Shown piece after piece: positions 1-9,879 of a stretch of 64,000 nucleotides of DNA. Below the pieces are notes generated by a model. The model was not told the DNA's origin and ran no database searches. It saw nothing but the letters and a program-made list of their open reading frames with translations. The stretch comes from Plantago major (Eukaryota; Streptophyta; Magnoliopsida; Lamiales; Plantaginaceae), in the NCBI GenBank assembly GCA_026545765.1, contig JAIFAC010000418.1, forward strand, positions 1 to 64,000. The letters are read 5' to 3'. A program made the translations under genes and the position numbers. Position 1 is the first letter of the stretch. Each line of letters begins with the position of its first letter.

Positions 1-1286
1 GTAGATGGATTCCAGGCGATGAGGATAATGTAAAGCTCTTTCACTTTCATCTACTCTCTTCTTTAATACCTATGTATCATATACAGATTGCGAGAACCAC
101 AACCCTATCCGCTATCCTTTCCACCTCCGCCCAAACAATCATCTTGCGCTTCGCCGGATCATCACCGATACAAGTATGATGATGACATTGGAATGGAGAA
201 TATTCCACTCTGATGGAGTGATCAACACCATAAAGCGAGAATTGGATCAATCGGTAGGCGAGAAATGCTTGAGAATGCAAGGTCTGAAGAGCAGACAAAT
301 TTCGTAACTGCTGCTTGAACAACGATAGATCCTATCTTTGCTCAGCGATCCGAGGAAACCTTTTCGACATTATATCCTTTGATGATAGTAAGATTCCCCC
401 TCCTAACGGCCGAGAGGTGAGGACATAGATGATCCGGATGTCCCCTTTGGTGGTTTCTTTAACCATGCTTGACTTTATGGAATAAACAAGATCACTGGTA
501 GATATGGGGAGTTCCTCGAACATCATACGCCAGAATCGGACAATAGATCGAGGATGAATGCTGGGAGAATCCGGGTATAGAGAAGTCAATACCTCCATAT
601 TAGGGTTTGGAGGAGGCACCACCCCTTAGGAAGCGTCGTGCTTCATGTATCATTGGGGACATATCCACGAGAGTGACTGACTAGTCCATTTTGTAGTGGT
701 GGATCGAACTTTTGACTACAATGCCATCTTTGGTGCGTCAGAGCTCAATCTGTTCGAGCTATACCTTCCACCCTCCATAATAGAATGAAGTTTTCGACTC
801 CTGGCAGGTGGAGAAGAAATAGGAAACATCCGAGAAGCTTGGAGTGTTACATCATGTCTACCAGAGGGCATGGGACCCGTGATAGCGGCCTCTCGACTTG
901 ACCCATGGATTATCCTCCCACCAAAAAGGAGAATCCCAACATTGGGATAGGGAGCGAAGGACAAGTTTCCCAAAGCTGCACTTGGATCGAACCTCATGAG
1001 ACCCTCGAGGATGTTGGACTTGTTGTGAGCACAGACGAAGACAAAATTGGAGCGGAGATGAATGCGAAGTGAAATGAAGCTCATTACTTGTCTCGCGACA
1101 ACGGCTGATGTCTTTGCTTAGTCTTGGCGACCTCAAGGATAGATCCGAGGTCACCGTTCATGTCGAACATGGACCCCTTGATTAAATATATCCGCCGGAA
1201 GAGAAAAGATTTTGGTCCGATCAAAGACGCCATCATATTCGTGGAAGTTGGCCAGAAGCTCATGAAGGCGGACACATGAAGAGGTC
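1..1286 (+). mobile_element. Gypsy-A (Ty3/Gypsy, Tat/Retand-like), gag tail, protease and pre-RT linker
   Basis: This is the left half of a Ty3/Gypsy element read on the + strand; the window opens inside it. About 150-330 matches the end of the gag region of Gypsy-B (its GMEN motif is shared). About 370-880 matches the protease region: a TFDDSKIPPP-like lead, then FDYNAIFG near 715-740, then GNIREAW near 815-840. About 980-1,260 is the linker before reverse transcriptase, with LITCLATTADVFA and RRKRKDFGP-like stretches typical of Tat elements. The aspartate motif of the protease is not clearly readable. The element is old and broken, with more than five breaks. It continues at 9,875 after the inserted Copia element. 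Open frames on the - strand here are antisense shadows. The family call rests on similarity to Gypsy-B and on the second RNase H further along. Confidence 0.85.
1282..1286. other. Target-site duplication AGGTC (left copy, S1a)
   Basis: The five bases AGGTC lie directly before the TG start of the left S1a LTR. The same five bases follow the right LTR at 9,875-9,879. This is the standard footprint of LTR-retrotransposon integration and fixes the element edges to the base. Confidence 0.95.
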
Positions 1287-2157
1287 TGTTATAATTGTAG
1301 AACCGGGATTGGTACTTCTGGACAGTTTCGAACGATGTTGACTATTGATGTTGAGTCAACACCGTTTCTCAACAGTGAACAGTGATCGACAAGACTACGA
1401 CGACAGTAAACTGTGATTGTGAACTACGTAAAGTGCGGTAGGAATAAAGCGAACACGAGATTTCTGCCGGTATAAAAAGATACTGAAGCGGTGCGAAGCA
1501 AAACTTCTACTAAAATTGAAAAGTAGAATTACAAAAAAGTTTAATTCAATCACAAGCGATTGATTAAACTTACAAAAAACTAGACCTAGAGCAGATAAGA
1601 AAAACCTATTCTAGTTCAATGATACTGAAGTAATTCTCAATCTTTAGAGAACACTCATAAGTAAACACCGAGTAAAGGTCTAGTAAAGCAAGCGCCTAAA
1701 ACATATAATCTTCGTTCTTCAAAGGCAAATCGACCTTGCATTGGCTTGATCTTCTCATATATATAGATGCGGGATCGATCTCATGGAGAAGGCTCAAGCC
1801 CAAGTCGCTGTTGGGTTTCTTTCATAAGAAGCGCCTTTGATGTATTAATGGTATAAGGAGTCTTCTAGATATCAATCTCTTTCAAATCTCACTTTCCTTA
1901 TAGCATCAAATTCTTCCTTGAATCATTATGGCGACTTCCTTCTTGCATTATGCTTCTTATTTTCCTTTTTGATTTTTTCTGCGCGTGACGTTTTACTTTC
2001 GTTATTTGCTCTGATAAATCGTGATCCATTAAGCATGTTGAGGAATAACTTGATATATCCTACAAAATAATCATAGAAAAACAACTACAAGCGTTGAGCA
2101 GGTTAATAAGCGAAGAAAGGCGAATTAAAAACAAGTGCAATATAAATTGCACTTTCA
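1287..2157 (-). repeat. S1a 3' LTR (871 bp)
   Basis: Starts TGTTATAATTG and ends GCACTTTCA, and pairs with the LTR at 8,951-9,874. Long stretches are identical between the two copies (for example around 1,500-1,560 and 1,880-1,960), while others differ in short clustered patches. It contains one copy of the S1 palindromic motif at 1,334-1,364. The 53-bp length difference from the 5' LTR comes from those patches. Confidence 0.9.
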
Positions 2158-3659
2158 ATCTCCCAATTCTTGCCTTTCTTCACAAAAACTGAAATGTAGT
2201 TAGTAGGAAAACCAAGGTAATATCAAGTAACTCCCCTTGCTCGAACTCCCCCTTAATGCAAAAAACCAAGAGTACAAACATTCTCCCCCTTTTTTGTGAA
2301 GAAAGAAAGAAAACAAAGTTCTTTTACAGAAACTTCACCATCTTGGTAATCTGTTGAGGACTTGCAGAAAAAGTACTAATGTTGAAGCGATGTTGACTCG
2401 ACATTGTAGTCAACAGCAAAGTAAAGTAGCGGGACTATAGAATGATCGATTGAAGGCGATGTCGAGAATAGAGTGGATGGTCAATTTGGAGGCGTGATGT
2501 GAAGGCGGATGGTCAAGTACCGACTTACAAGATAAGTCATGATGGATGTTGTTGGGTTTTGCTTCAGGTAGATTCCTGGATATATATCAAAGCAACAGCA
2601 TACTGGCTAATTAAAGATTAAAGTTGCAAATAAAAGCAGGTTATCCGTCAAGTCAACGTAATCGAGATAATGATAAACCACTAGGAGGTTGACCAAAAAT
2701 CTTGATCTTAAAGAAAGTGACTTGAAATGTAAATGCAGGAATGTAGAAACCCAAAAGCAGAAAACCCCTTAGACCTACTCCCCTCAAACCCAAAACACGG
2801 AAAAAAAATAAAAAGCACGATGGTTAAGTAACGATTACTTATTACAGTCGATGTTGTTACAATGTTGACTCAACATTGGTGACAACATCGCAAATCAGAC
2901 CACTCTTAATGTAAGTCAACTTGAAACCAAGTCTCAAAATGTGCGATTAGATTAACACCATGCTTGCGGAAAGCAGAAGAAGAAAGAATGCCAAAGAAAC
3001 ACACCGACATTGCCTCAAAAAGTAAATTGAACAATTAGCATAAGTTTGAGTAGGGGTGACCATGAGACCGTGAACCATGTCGAATAATTGGAACACGTAT
3101 GAATCGCTCCAAAGCCCAAAACTATGCGGAGTTAAGCAAACCTGCGTCTCATGGCATAAAGATCACTCATTTGACTATATTGGGTAATTTGGTACTCGGA
3201 AAGTGAACCGACATTACGAGAATCGGCACTTTTGTGCGTGTCGGTTTCGATGAAGCCATCAACCCTCGACATATGACACATTGTACGTCGATGTCTGGAT
3301 AGTATTTGAAACCTTGACCACGATCCTCGGAAACACTTGAGCCCTTTTATCATAATTCATTAGATTTATTAAGCATAAGAAGAGCGAGCCAACGTCGAGT
3401 GCAAGTCAATGCACAGTAAAATAGCCAAAAGCGACAAAGTGGGTTTTACATAAAGCAAACACACAAGAGACTCGATCCCTTTCAACCTTGGTTTCAAGCA
3501 GCCTTGGACCTAAGCATCACCACATGAAGCTACAAAACAAGAACAACCAAAGACATATCGAGCAAGAACGGAAACACATGAGGAATGAAAAAATAAAAGA
3601 TAAAAACATCACGTCTGAAACAACCAATGTTGGCCGTGATGTTGAGTCGACATTGGTAC
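2158..3659 (-). other. S1a 3' noncoding region between RNase H and 3' LTR
   Basis: No believable coding frame is seen here. Next to the LTR, a purine-rich stretch on the - strand (AAGAATTGGGAGAT) can serve as the polypurine tract, and a longer one lies at about 2,284-2,300. The stretch carries S1 palindromes at 2,388-2,415, 2,849-2,890 and 3,624-3,664. It also carries a roughly 120-bp module (3,221-3,340) found again in the noncoding block and in S1b. Parts of it are matched by S1b at 35,370-35,458, 41,640-41,787 and 50,364-51,350, which shows it belongs to the S1 family rather than to a later insertion. Confidence 0.75.
2849..2890. repeat. S1 palindromic motif, best copy (42 bp)
   Basis: A long imperfect palindrome: CGATGTTGT on the left mirrors ACAACATCG on the right, with AATGTTGACTCAACATT at the centre. 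Related copies of the core TGTTGA(C/G)TCAACA lie at 1,334-1,364, 2,388-2,415, 3,624-3,664, 4,291-4,324, 5,399-5,441, 6,945-6,983, 7,786-7,832 and 8,996-9,027, all inside S1a. In the second S1 copy they lie at 50,458-50,487 and 51,254-51,295. The core holds TTGAC (W-box-like) and TGACTCA (bZIP-like) sequences, but any binding is inference. Confidence 0.8.
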
Positions 3660-5494
3660 TCAACAACGGTGATCCTGAGAGCACATACCGAGAGATCTCA
3701 GGAGCTGAAGAATCTCTCCTCTAAGGGTTTGGTAAAAATATTCGCTAGTTGGTTTGTTGTCGATGTGTTCTATATCGATCACTTGCTTATTGACCAAGTC
3801 CCTGAAATTATGCCTAATATCTATGTGTAGTGCGAGAATCTTTGAGGGGTTCCTAGAAATATGTATGGCACTAAGTTTGTCACGGAACATCAAAAGGGTA
3901 GCACTTTGTAGACCATAGTCATGCAACATATTTTTCAACCAAACTAGTTGAGACACAACTTCCAAATTACATATTGATTCGGTTGAAAGTGACACGATTT
4001 TGTTTCTTGCTATACCATGACACCAAATTCGGACCAAGATAAAAGCAACCTCCACTAGTGGATTTTCTATCATCTAGATCACCACCAATCAATCACTAAA
4101 TCCCACAGTTAGTGTTTGTATCACATGAAACCATAATCCTAGATTAACGATTCACGATATATATCTAAGGATTCTCTTAATGATTAAATGGGGATTTTAG
4201 GGTTAGATTGATCTTACAAGCACCTCATAAGCGAGAACATGATATACGGTCTATTTGGCGGATAGATACAAGAGACTTCAATCATTGATCATCAATGTTG
4301 GGTCAACATCCTCCCAACATCGATTACCTTATCTTCAACGATGTAGCCATGAGATCTTGAGCAGTTTGGCACTTTCGAGCCCAAATTTTGATCGATTTCG
4401 TGCATACTTTTCACAGGACAAGAATAGGCCATCTTCATACATTGGATTTGAAGTCCAAGAAAATAGCTGAGTTCTCCTATCATACTCATCTCGAAAATTT
4501 TGTCATAGCTTTCACAAACGATCTACCATAGAGGGATTAGTTGGGCGAACACAATATCATCGACATATATTTGAGCAATACACGGATCATGTCCTTTTCT
4601 AAGAATAAACAGTGTTTGATCTCCCTCCCCCTTTTTGAAACCAAAATCAACTAGAAAATCAGTTAATCGAGCATACCAAGCACGGGGAGCTTGCTTCAAA
4701 CCATACAGGGCCTTTTTTAGTTTATACACATAGTCGGGGTGACTTGGATCTTCAAAGCCATTAGGTTGTTCCACATAAACTTCTTTATCGATATAGCCAT
4801 TCAAAAAGGCTCCCTTAAATCCATTTGCTTCAGTTTAATGTTTAAAGCACATGCAATAGAAAGCAGAAGTCTAATGGATTCTAATAACGCGAGAGCAAAG
4901 GTTTCATCAAAATCTATTCCTTGACTTGAGTGTAACCTTGAGCAACAAGGCGAGCTTTATTCTTAATAACTACCCCATTTTCATCACTTTTGTTTTGAAT
5001 ATCCATTTTGTTCCTATGACATTCACTTCTAGAGGGCGAGGCACTAAAGACCAAACTTCATTGGTTTTAAATTGGTGCGATTCGTTTTGCATGGCCTCTA
5101 TCCAATACTCATCTTTTAAGGCTTCTTTCACATTCTTGGGTTCAATAAGCGAAACAAAGCAAGAAGAACTTACCGTTTGGCACAAGGTTGCATTGCGTAG
5201 CGTTTCCTTGTAGTTCTTTCTGGTGTTTCCCCTAAGAGTCATTCTTACCCTTGGATCACCAATGACTTGAGTGCTTGGGTGATCTTTGCGAATCCTTGGA
5301 GGTGGATCACGTCTTATGGAATCCAGTGGCGCATTTGATTCCAGAACAGGTTCCTCTTCATATTCTGAGACAGATTCATCTGATGTGCTCTCCCCCTGCA
5401 ATGTTGGGTGCAATGTTAAGTCAACATTGTGATCAACATTGCCTCCATCTTCTCTGACAGTTCCAATGTGGGGAATGCAGTCCAAAACACGCAT
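3660..5494 (-). pseudogene. pol: S1a pol: reverse transcriptase and RNase H
   Basis: Reverse transcriptase and Copia-type RNase H remnants copy element RNA into DNA in the virus-like particle. Seen here: the linker and RT start (SLVPRPLEVNVIGTKWIFK) near 5,000-5,080; the RT core [12 protein letters not shown] and [12 protein letters not shown] near 4,660-4,790; the catalytic YVDD near 4,552-4,575; GELSYFLGLQ near 4,440-4,475; and RNase H pieces (VWLKNMLHDYGLQS) near 3,900-3,960. The order and motifs are those of Ty1/Copia. The part between RT and RNase H is poorly preserved. The coding region is broken, with several breaks. A palindromic motif sits at 5,399-5,441 in the integrase-RT linker and another at 4,291-4,324 after the RT core. 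Confidence 0.85.
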
Positions 5495-6371
5495 CGATTT
5501 AGTACATTTACGATTGACAATCTTTTTCCGTGCAATTACATCTCATTTTCTTTTTTCACAAGACATAGAGTCATCAAAAGTAACATTATGATTCTTGAGC
5601 TTTGTGTCCATGAATTGTATATTCGATATGCATGGCTATTAAGAGAATAACCTACAAAATCCCTTTATCACTCTTGCAACAAACTTGCCTAAGGTTCTCT
5701 ATCATTGAGAATATAGCAAGCACATCAAACACATGAAAGTACCTAAGATTAGGTTTGCCATTAAGAATCTCATAGGGAGTGGTTGAAGTTCCTGGTCTAA
5801 GGTAGACTCTATTTATAATGTGACCTTTGTATTCTGACTTGACCCAATCTTTTAGAAAGGTTCATGGAACTCAACATAACCCTTGCCATTTCTTGTAGGT
5901 CCGATTCTTTCTCTCACTCCATTACATTGTGGAGTTTTGGGTGCAGAAAACTCGTGAAAAATTCCTTTCTTTTCACAAAAATCAGCAAAGGTTTGATTCT
6001 CAAATTCCCTACCATGATCCGACCTAATGCGTTGAACAATAGTAGCATATTGATTACTAAACCTAGCATGCGTTTCTTGAAGGAATCAAAAGTTTGGACT
6101 TCTCTTTTAAAAAGCATACCCAAGTAAAACGAGAGAAATCATCAACTATGACATAGATGTATCTCTTACCACCTAGACTTTCTACCTCAATTTGTCCCAT
6201 CAAGTACATATGTAAGAGTTCGAAGCAATTGTATGTACATTTTACGCACTTGATTGTAGGGATGTATGCATTTCTGGTTTGTTTACCTTTTAGGCGATCA
6301 CTTTGCATACTTGCTTCCGGCATTGTTAAACGGTAATCCTCTAACGCATCCGGTTTGATGAGCCTTTCCAT
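5495..6371 (-). pseudogene. pol: S1a pol: integrase
   Basis: This is the integrase remnant that would join element DNA to the chromosome. Readable motifs on the - strand are HMYLMGQIEVESLGGKRYIY and VDDFSRFTWVCFLKEKS near 6,100-6,220, which match the Copia integrase core around the first catalytic aspartate. Further pieces run down to about 5,600 with weaker similarity. The region lies between the protease and RT parts, which is the Copia order and the reverse of Gypsy. The fossil is broken, with several breaks, and the exact domain edges are uncertain. Confidence 0.8.
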
Positions 6372-6379
6372 GTTCCTAT

Positions 6380-6934
6380 AGTTTACATGGCCAAGTTTCT
6401 TATGCCAGTCACGACTTCATCATCCTTTGCCAACATGCATTTGTGGGGATCAGCCACCACATAGCAGTTATCAGCAGATCTAGTACCTGTCATCACAACA
6501 ACTTTCTCCCTACAAGTGTACACCTTGCAAGAATGCTTGTTAAATTTGACCTTTAAATCATCATCACACAATTGACTAACTGCGAGAAGGTTAGCGAAGT
6601 CCCTCAACCAAAAGGACATTTTGCAAGTTGGGAACACCTTCAGGTTAACATTCCCTTTCCAAGAATCGACTCTTGTAACCTCCTCCATAAGTAACCTTCC
6701 AGTTTTTGAGAGACAAAGTTAGATGATTACTTAAAGTGCTATCATGTGTCGTGAGCATCCTTGTCAAAGTACCATTTTCTGCATTGTTAGAAGAGGTAGC
6801 AAGAGAAAGCAACATTGCATTATATTCTCCCTAGGAGTCAAACTCTTTTCACCTTTTCTCGTATTTCTTACGTTCGGACACTTTTTGTTTGACTAGATAC
6901 ATTATGGTGAAAATTTGACCACGAGATCCCAGAA
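6380..6934 (-). pseudogene. pol: S1a pol: protease/pre-integrase region
   Basis: The - strand stretch near 6,383-6,688 encodes a Copia pre-integrase segment (VYTCREKVVVMTGTRSADNCY, LRDFANLLAVSQLCDDD), which normally follows the protease and includes the zinc-binding integrase start. In Sireviruses the protease has a DSGCSRHMTG-like active site; I could not read a clean copy here. The region sits between gag and integrase as expected. It is broken. Confidence 0.7.
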
Positions 6935-8922
6935 TTAGAAGCCTTGTTGAAGTCGATGTTGACTCAACATCGACTCAACATTGGACTTTTCATTGACAAC
7001 GAGACAACTACGTGACGATTTTGGAATCGACACTTTTGATTTTTCTGTTTTTAGAGCTGAAACACTCAAGCTGGAATCCTGCACATATTTCTCTATCTTG
7101 CCTCTTTTTAGATCTCTCAGAAAAGTAAAGCAGTAAGGTTTTAAGTGACCAATCTTAAGACAATATTGACACACAAAGGTCTTTTTGGTCTCTTCTGTGA
7201 CATTACCTTTTTCTTTGACAAAAACGGGAGCATTGGCAAGTTCAGACATAGACTTAATGTTTTGCATTTTAGTTGAATCATTCAAGTCAGAATTGCAATG
7301 CATGTTGCACCCTATCTTATTATCAAAAGAGGAGTCAAAGGTACCAGATAACTCTAGACCGAAGATTTCATTGTCTTGATCAAGCATGTAGTCAAGCTTT
7401 GATGTAGAAGAGTTCCACTTGGCAATGACTTCCTTTTCTCTATTAAGTTCAGAGGTTACTTTTTCCAGTTCTGCTTCTTTGCGTGTCAGTGCCACTTCCA
7501 GTTTCACAGTGGTTTCCTTTAGACTATCATTCTCCTTTGCAAGTCTCTTGTTGAGCTTCTTAAGCTTCTTCCATTCCTTAAGGAGATCTTCATACATCTG
7601 TTTCAGTTCTTCCACTATTTGTTCGTCAGTGAACTCTTCTTCAAGAGAAAGATCTGCAGACAAATCAACTGAACCATGCAAACAGTAGACATTAGTAGAT
7701 ATTGAGTTTTCAGAGTCAGAAAATTTTCCACTGAATATCTCTTCACACGTCTGTGAATCATCATAGTCAAAGAAGAGAATCTATGATGATGTTGAGTTTT
7801 CATTGTTGACTAAACATCGATTTCCAACATCGTCCAGAACAGAGGACAGAGCTGCAACGTTCTCTTCTGGATCATCCTTTTCCTGTTCATCACCTGACAC
7901 ATCACTGAGACAAGCAAGCAAGGTCTTTTTCTCCTTTCGAAGAGTGTTAGCACATTCATTCTGATGATGTCCCCACCCTTGACATTCAAAACATCTAACT
8001 TTGCTAAGCTGAGCAGGACTCAAAAAAGGACTAGAACCAGAAGAGTCCACACTTTTCTTGAACTTGTTAGTGCCTTTAGAGTTACTTGAAGAGCCTTTGT
8101 TAGAATTTTTCCTAAACTTAAGCTTGTTAAACTTCCTAACCAAAGCATTATAGGCCTCTTCAGTTATCTCATCAGAATCGTCACTACTGCTTTCAGACTC
8201 AGGGATTTTCGATTTTAAGTGCAGTGACATACTATGGTTTTTCGTACTGCTCGTTCATTACATTGGATTTCAAAATTCTTTAAATTGTTCATCAAGGTAT
8301 GAAAATCCATAGCTGCCAGATTTTGAGTATCCTCCAAAATCGTTCTTTTTATATCAAACTTTGAAGAAAGAGATCGAACTGCTTTTGAAATCAATTGTTT
8401 ATTTGACATGGCATCTCCAAGAAGGTGAATATCATTAGAAATAGTGAGAAGTTTGTCAAAATAAGAGTCAATAGTTTCTTCTTCCGCCATTCTTAAATTT
8501 TCAAATTTAGACTAAAGAAGTTGTAGTTTAGTTTGTTTAATACTATTATCAACTTCACAATGATTTTGGAGTAAATCCCAAGCTTGTTTAGCAGTAGTGC
8601 AATTTTGTATGAGTTTAAACATATGAGGATCAACATGAGAGAAAATTGCATTCAAGGCTTTTTCATTGTAAGAGCTAGCAAGAAAATCATCACCTGGCCA
8701 TTGAGCTTCAGGCTTTGGAACGACATCTCCATCAGCATCTGGTCCTATGGTAGGCCACGTGTAGCCTTCAAGAACAGATTTCCATGCACGCCCTTCAATT
8801 GATTTGATGTATGTTCTGACCCTTATCTTCCAGTAGTGGTAGTTCGACCCATCTAGCACAGGTAGTCTGTTGACACTTGAATTGATAGCGTCCATCGTAG
8901 TAGTACCAAATCCGGACACCAA
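6935..8922 (-). pseudogene. gag: S1a gag (Sirevirus-like, two zinc knuckles, coiled coil)
   Basis: Gag would form the virus-like particle and package element RNA. From the N terminus (near 8,892 down) it shows DGSNYHYWKIRVRTYIKSIE, the usual Copia gag opening, then a UBN2-like helical region (8,215-8,700). A CX2CX4HX4C knuckle (CFECQGWGHHQNEC) lies at about 7,951-7,992. A long Lys/Glu-rich coiled coil follows (about 7,440-7,650), then the STSKLDYMLDQ motif, and a second knuckle (CQYCLKIGHLKPYC) at about 7,131-7,173. Two knuckles separated by a coiled coil, and the long gag, are typical of SIRE/Maximus elements. Palindromic motifs lie at 6,945-6,983 and 7,786-7,832. The coding region is broken, with several breaks. 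Confidence 0.87.
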
Positions 8923-8936
8923 TTAATTGGGTGGTC

Positions 8937-8948
8937 GGCTCGATGCCA
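8937..8948 (-). other. S1a primer-binding site (initiator Met tRNA)
   Basis: On the - strand TGGCATCGAGCC lies two bases inside the 5' LTR. It resembles TGGTATCAGAGC, the usual plant Copia primer site complementary to the 3' end of initiator-methionine tRNA, with small differences. It fixes the element's orientation as -. Confidence 0.8.
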
Positions 8949-8950
8949 CT

Positions 8951-9874
8951 TGTTAGAACCGTAGGACCGGATTGGTACTTACGGGCCGATTCGAGCGATG
9001 TTGACTATTGATGTTGAGTCAACACCGTTTCTCAAAGGATGCGATGATCGACAAGACTACGACAATAATAAAGCGTGATTGAAACTCAGTAAAGTGCGGT
9101 GAATAAAAGCGAACACGAGATTTCTCAAGCTGGTATAAAAAGATACCGACGGTGCCAAATCAAAACTTCTACTAAAATTGAAAAGTAGAATTACAAAAAG
9201 AAGTTTAATTCAATCACAAACGATTGATTAAACTTACAAAAAACTAGACCTAGAACAGATAAGAAAAACCTATTCTAGTTCAATGATACTAGAGTAATTC
9301 TCAATCTTTAGAGAACACTCACAAGTAAACACCGAGGTAAAGGTCTATTAAAGCAAGACGCCTAAAACATATAATCTTCGTTCTTCAAAGGCAAATCGGT
9401 AGCCTTGCATTGGCTTGATCTTCTCATATATATAGATGCCAGGATCGATCTCATGGAGAAGGCTCAAGCCCAAGTCGAAACCTGTTGGGTTTCTTTCATA
9501 AGGAAATTGCCTTTGATGTATTAATGGTATAAGGAGTCTTCTAGATATCAATCTCTTTCAAATCTCACTTTCCTTATAGCATCAAATTCTTCCTTGAATC
9601 ATTATGGCAGCTTCCTTCTTGCATTATGCTTCTTATTTTCCTTTTGCTCTGATTGCCCGTTTTGCTTTGATTACTGCTGCAAAGAATCGCTACATTGACG
9701 TTTCTTTGCGATTGACTCTGATAAAGAATCAATCGTGATCTATTAAGCATGTTGAGGTCCAACTTGATATATCCTACAAAATAATCATGGAAAAACAACT
9801 ACAAACGTTCAACCGGTTAATAAACGGAGAAAGGCCGAATTAACAAAACAAGTGCAATATAAATTGCACTTTCA
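8951..9874 (-). repeat. S1a 5' LTR (924 bp)
   Basis: Starts TGTTAGAACCG and ends GCACTTTCA on the + strand, and matches the LTR at 1,287-2,157 along its length. The palindromic motif recurs at 8,996-9,027. The element promoter should lie in this repeat, with transcription toward lower coordinates; an AT-rich TATATATA stretch near 9,425-9,432 is a candidate. Confidence 0.92.
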
Positions 9875-9879
9875 AGGTC
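9875..9879. other. Target-site duplication AGGTC (right copy, S1a)
   Basis: AGGTC directly follows the CA end of the right S1a LTR and matches 1,282-1,286. Gypsy-A sequence continues without a visible gap after it. Confidence 0.95.

Larger units (their letters stand above)
1287..9874 (-). mobile_element. S1a: Ty1/Copia retrotransposon, Sirevirus (SIRE/Maximus)-like
   Basis: This is an 8.6-kb Copia element on the - strand with all major parts: 5' LTR (8,951-9,874), primer site, gag with two CCHC zinc knuckles, protease/pre-integrase, integrase, RT and RNase H in Copia order, a 1.5-kb 3' noncoding stretch, and 3' LTR (1,287-2,157). A perfect 5-bp duplication, AGGTC, flanks it, and it sits inside the RT region of Gypsy-A, so it is younger than Gypsy-A. 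The Sirevirus-like call rests on the long gag with a coiled coil, the STSKLDYML motif and the two zinc knuckles. The coding parts are broken, with many breaks. The LTRs differ by clustered patches, so I give no firm age beyond 'not recent'. Confidence 0.9.

Noticed and set aside
77-1275. A set of - strand open frames that together look like a conserved protein
   Set aside because: The + strand carries clear gag, protease and pre-RT similarity to Gypsy-B over the same bases, so the - strand frames are antisense shadows.
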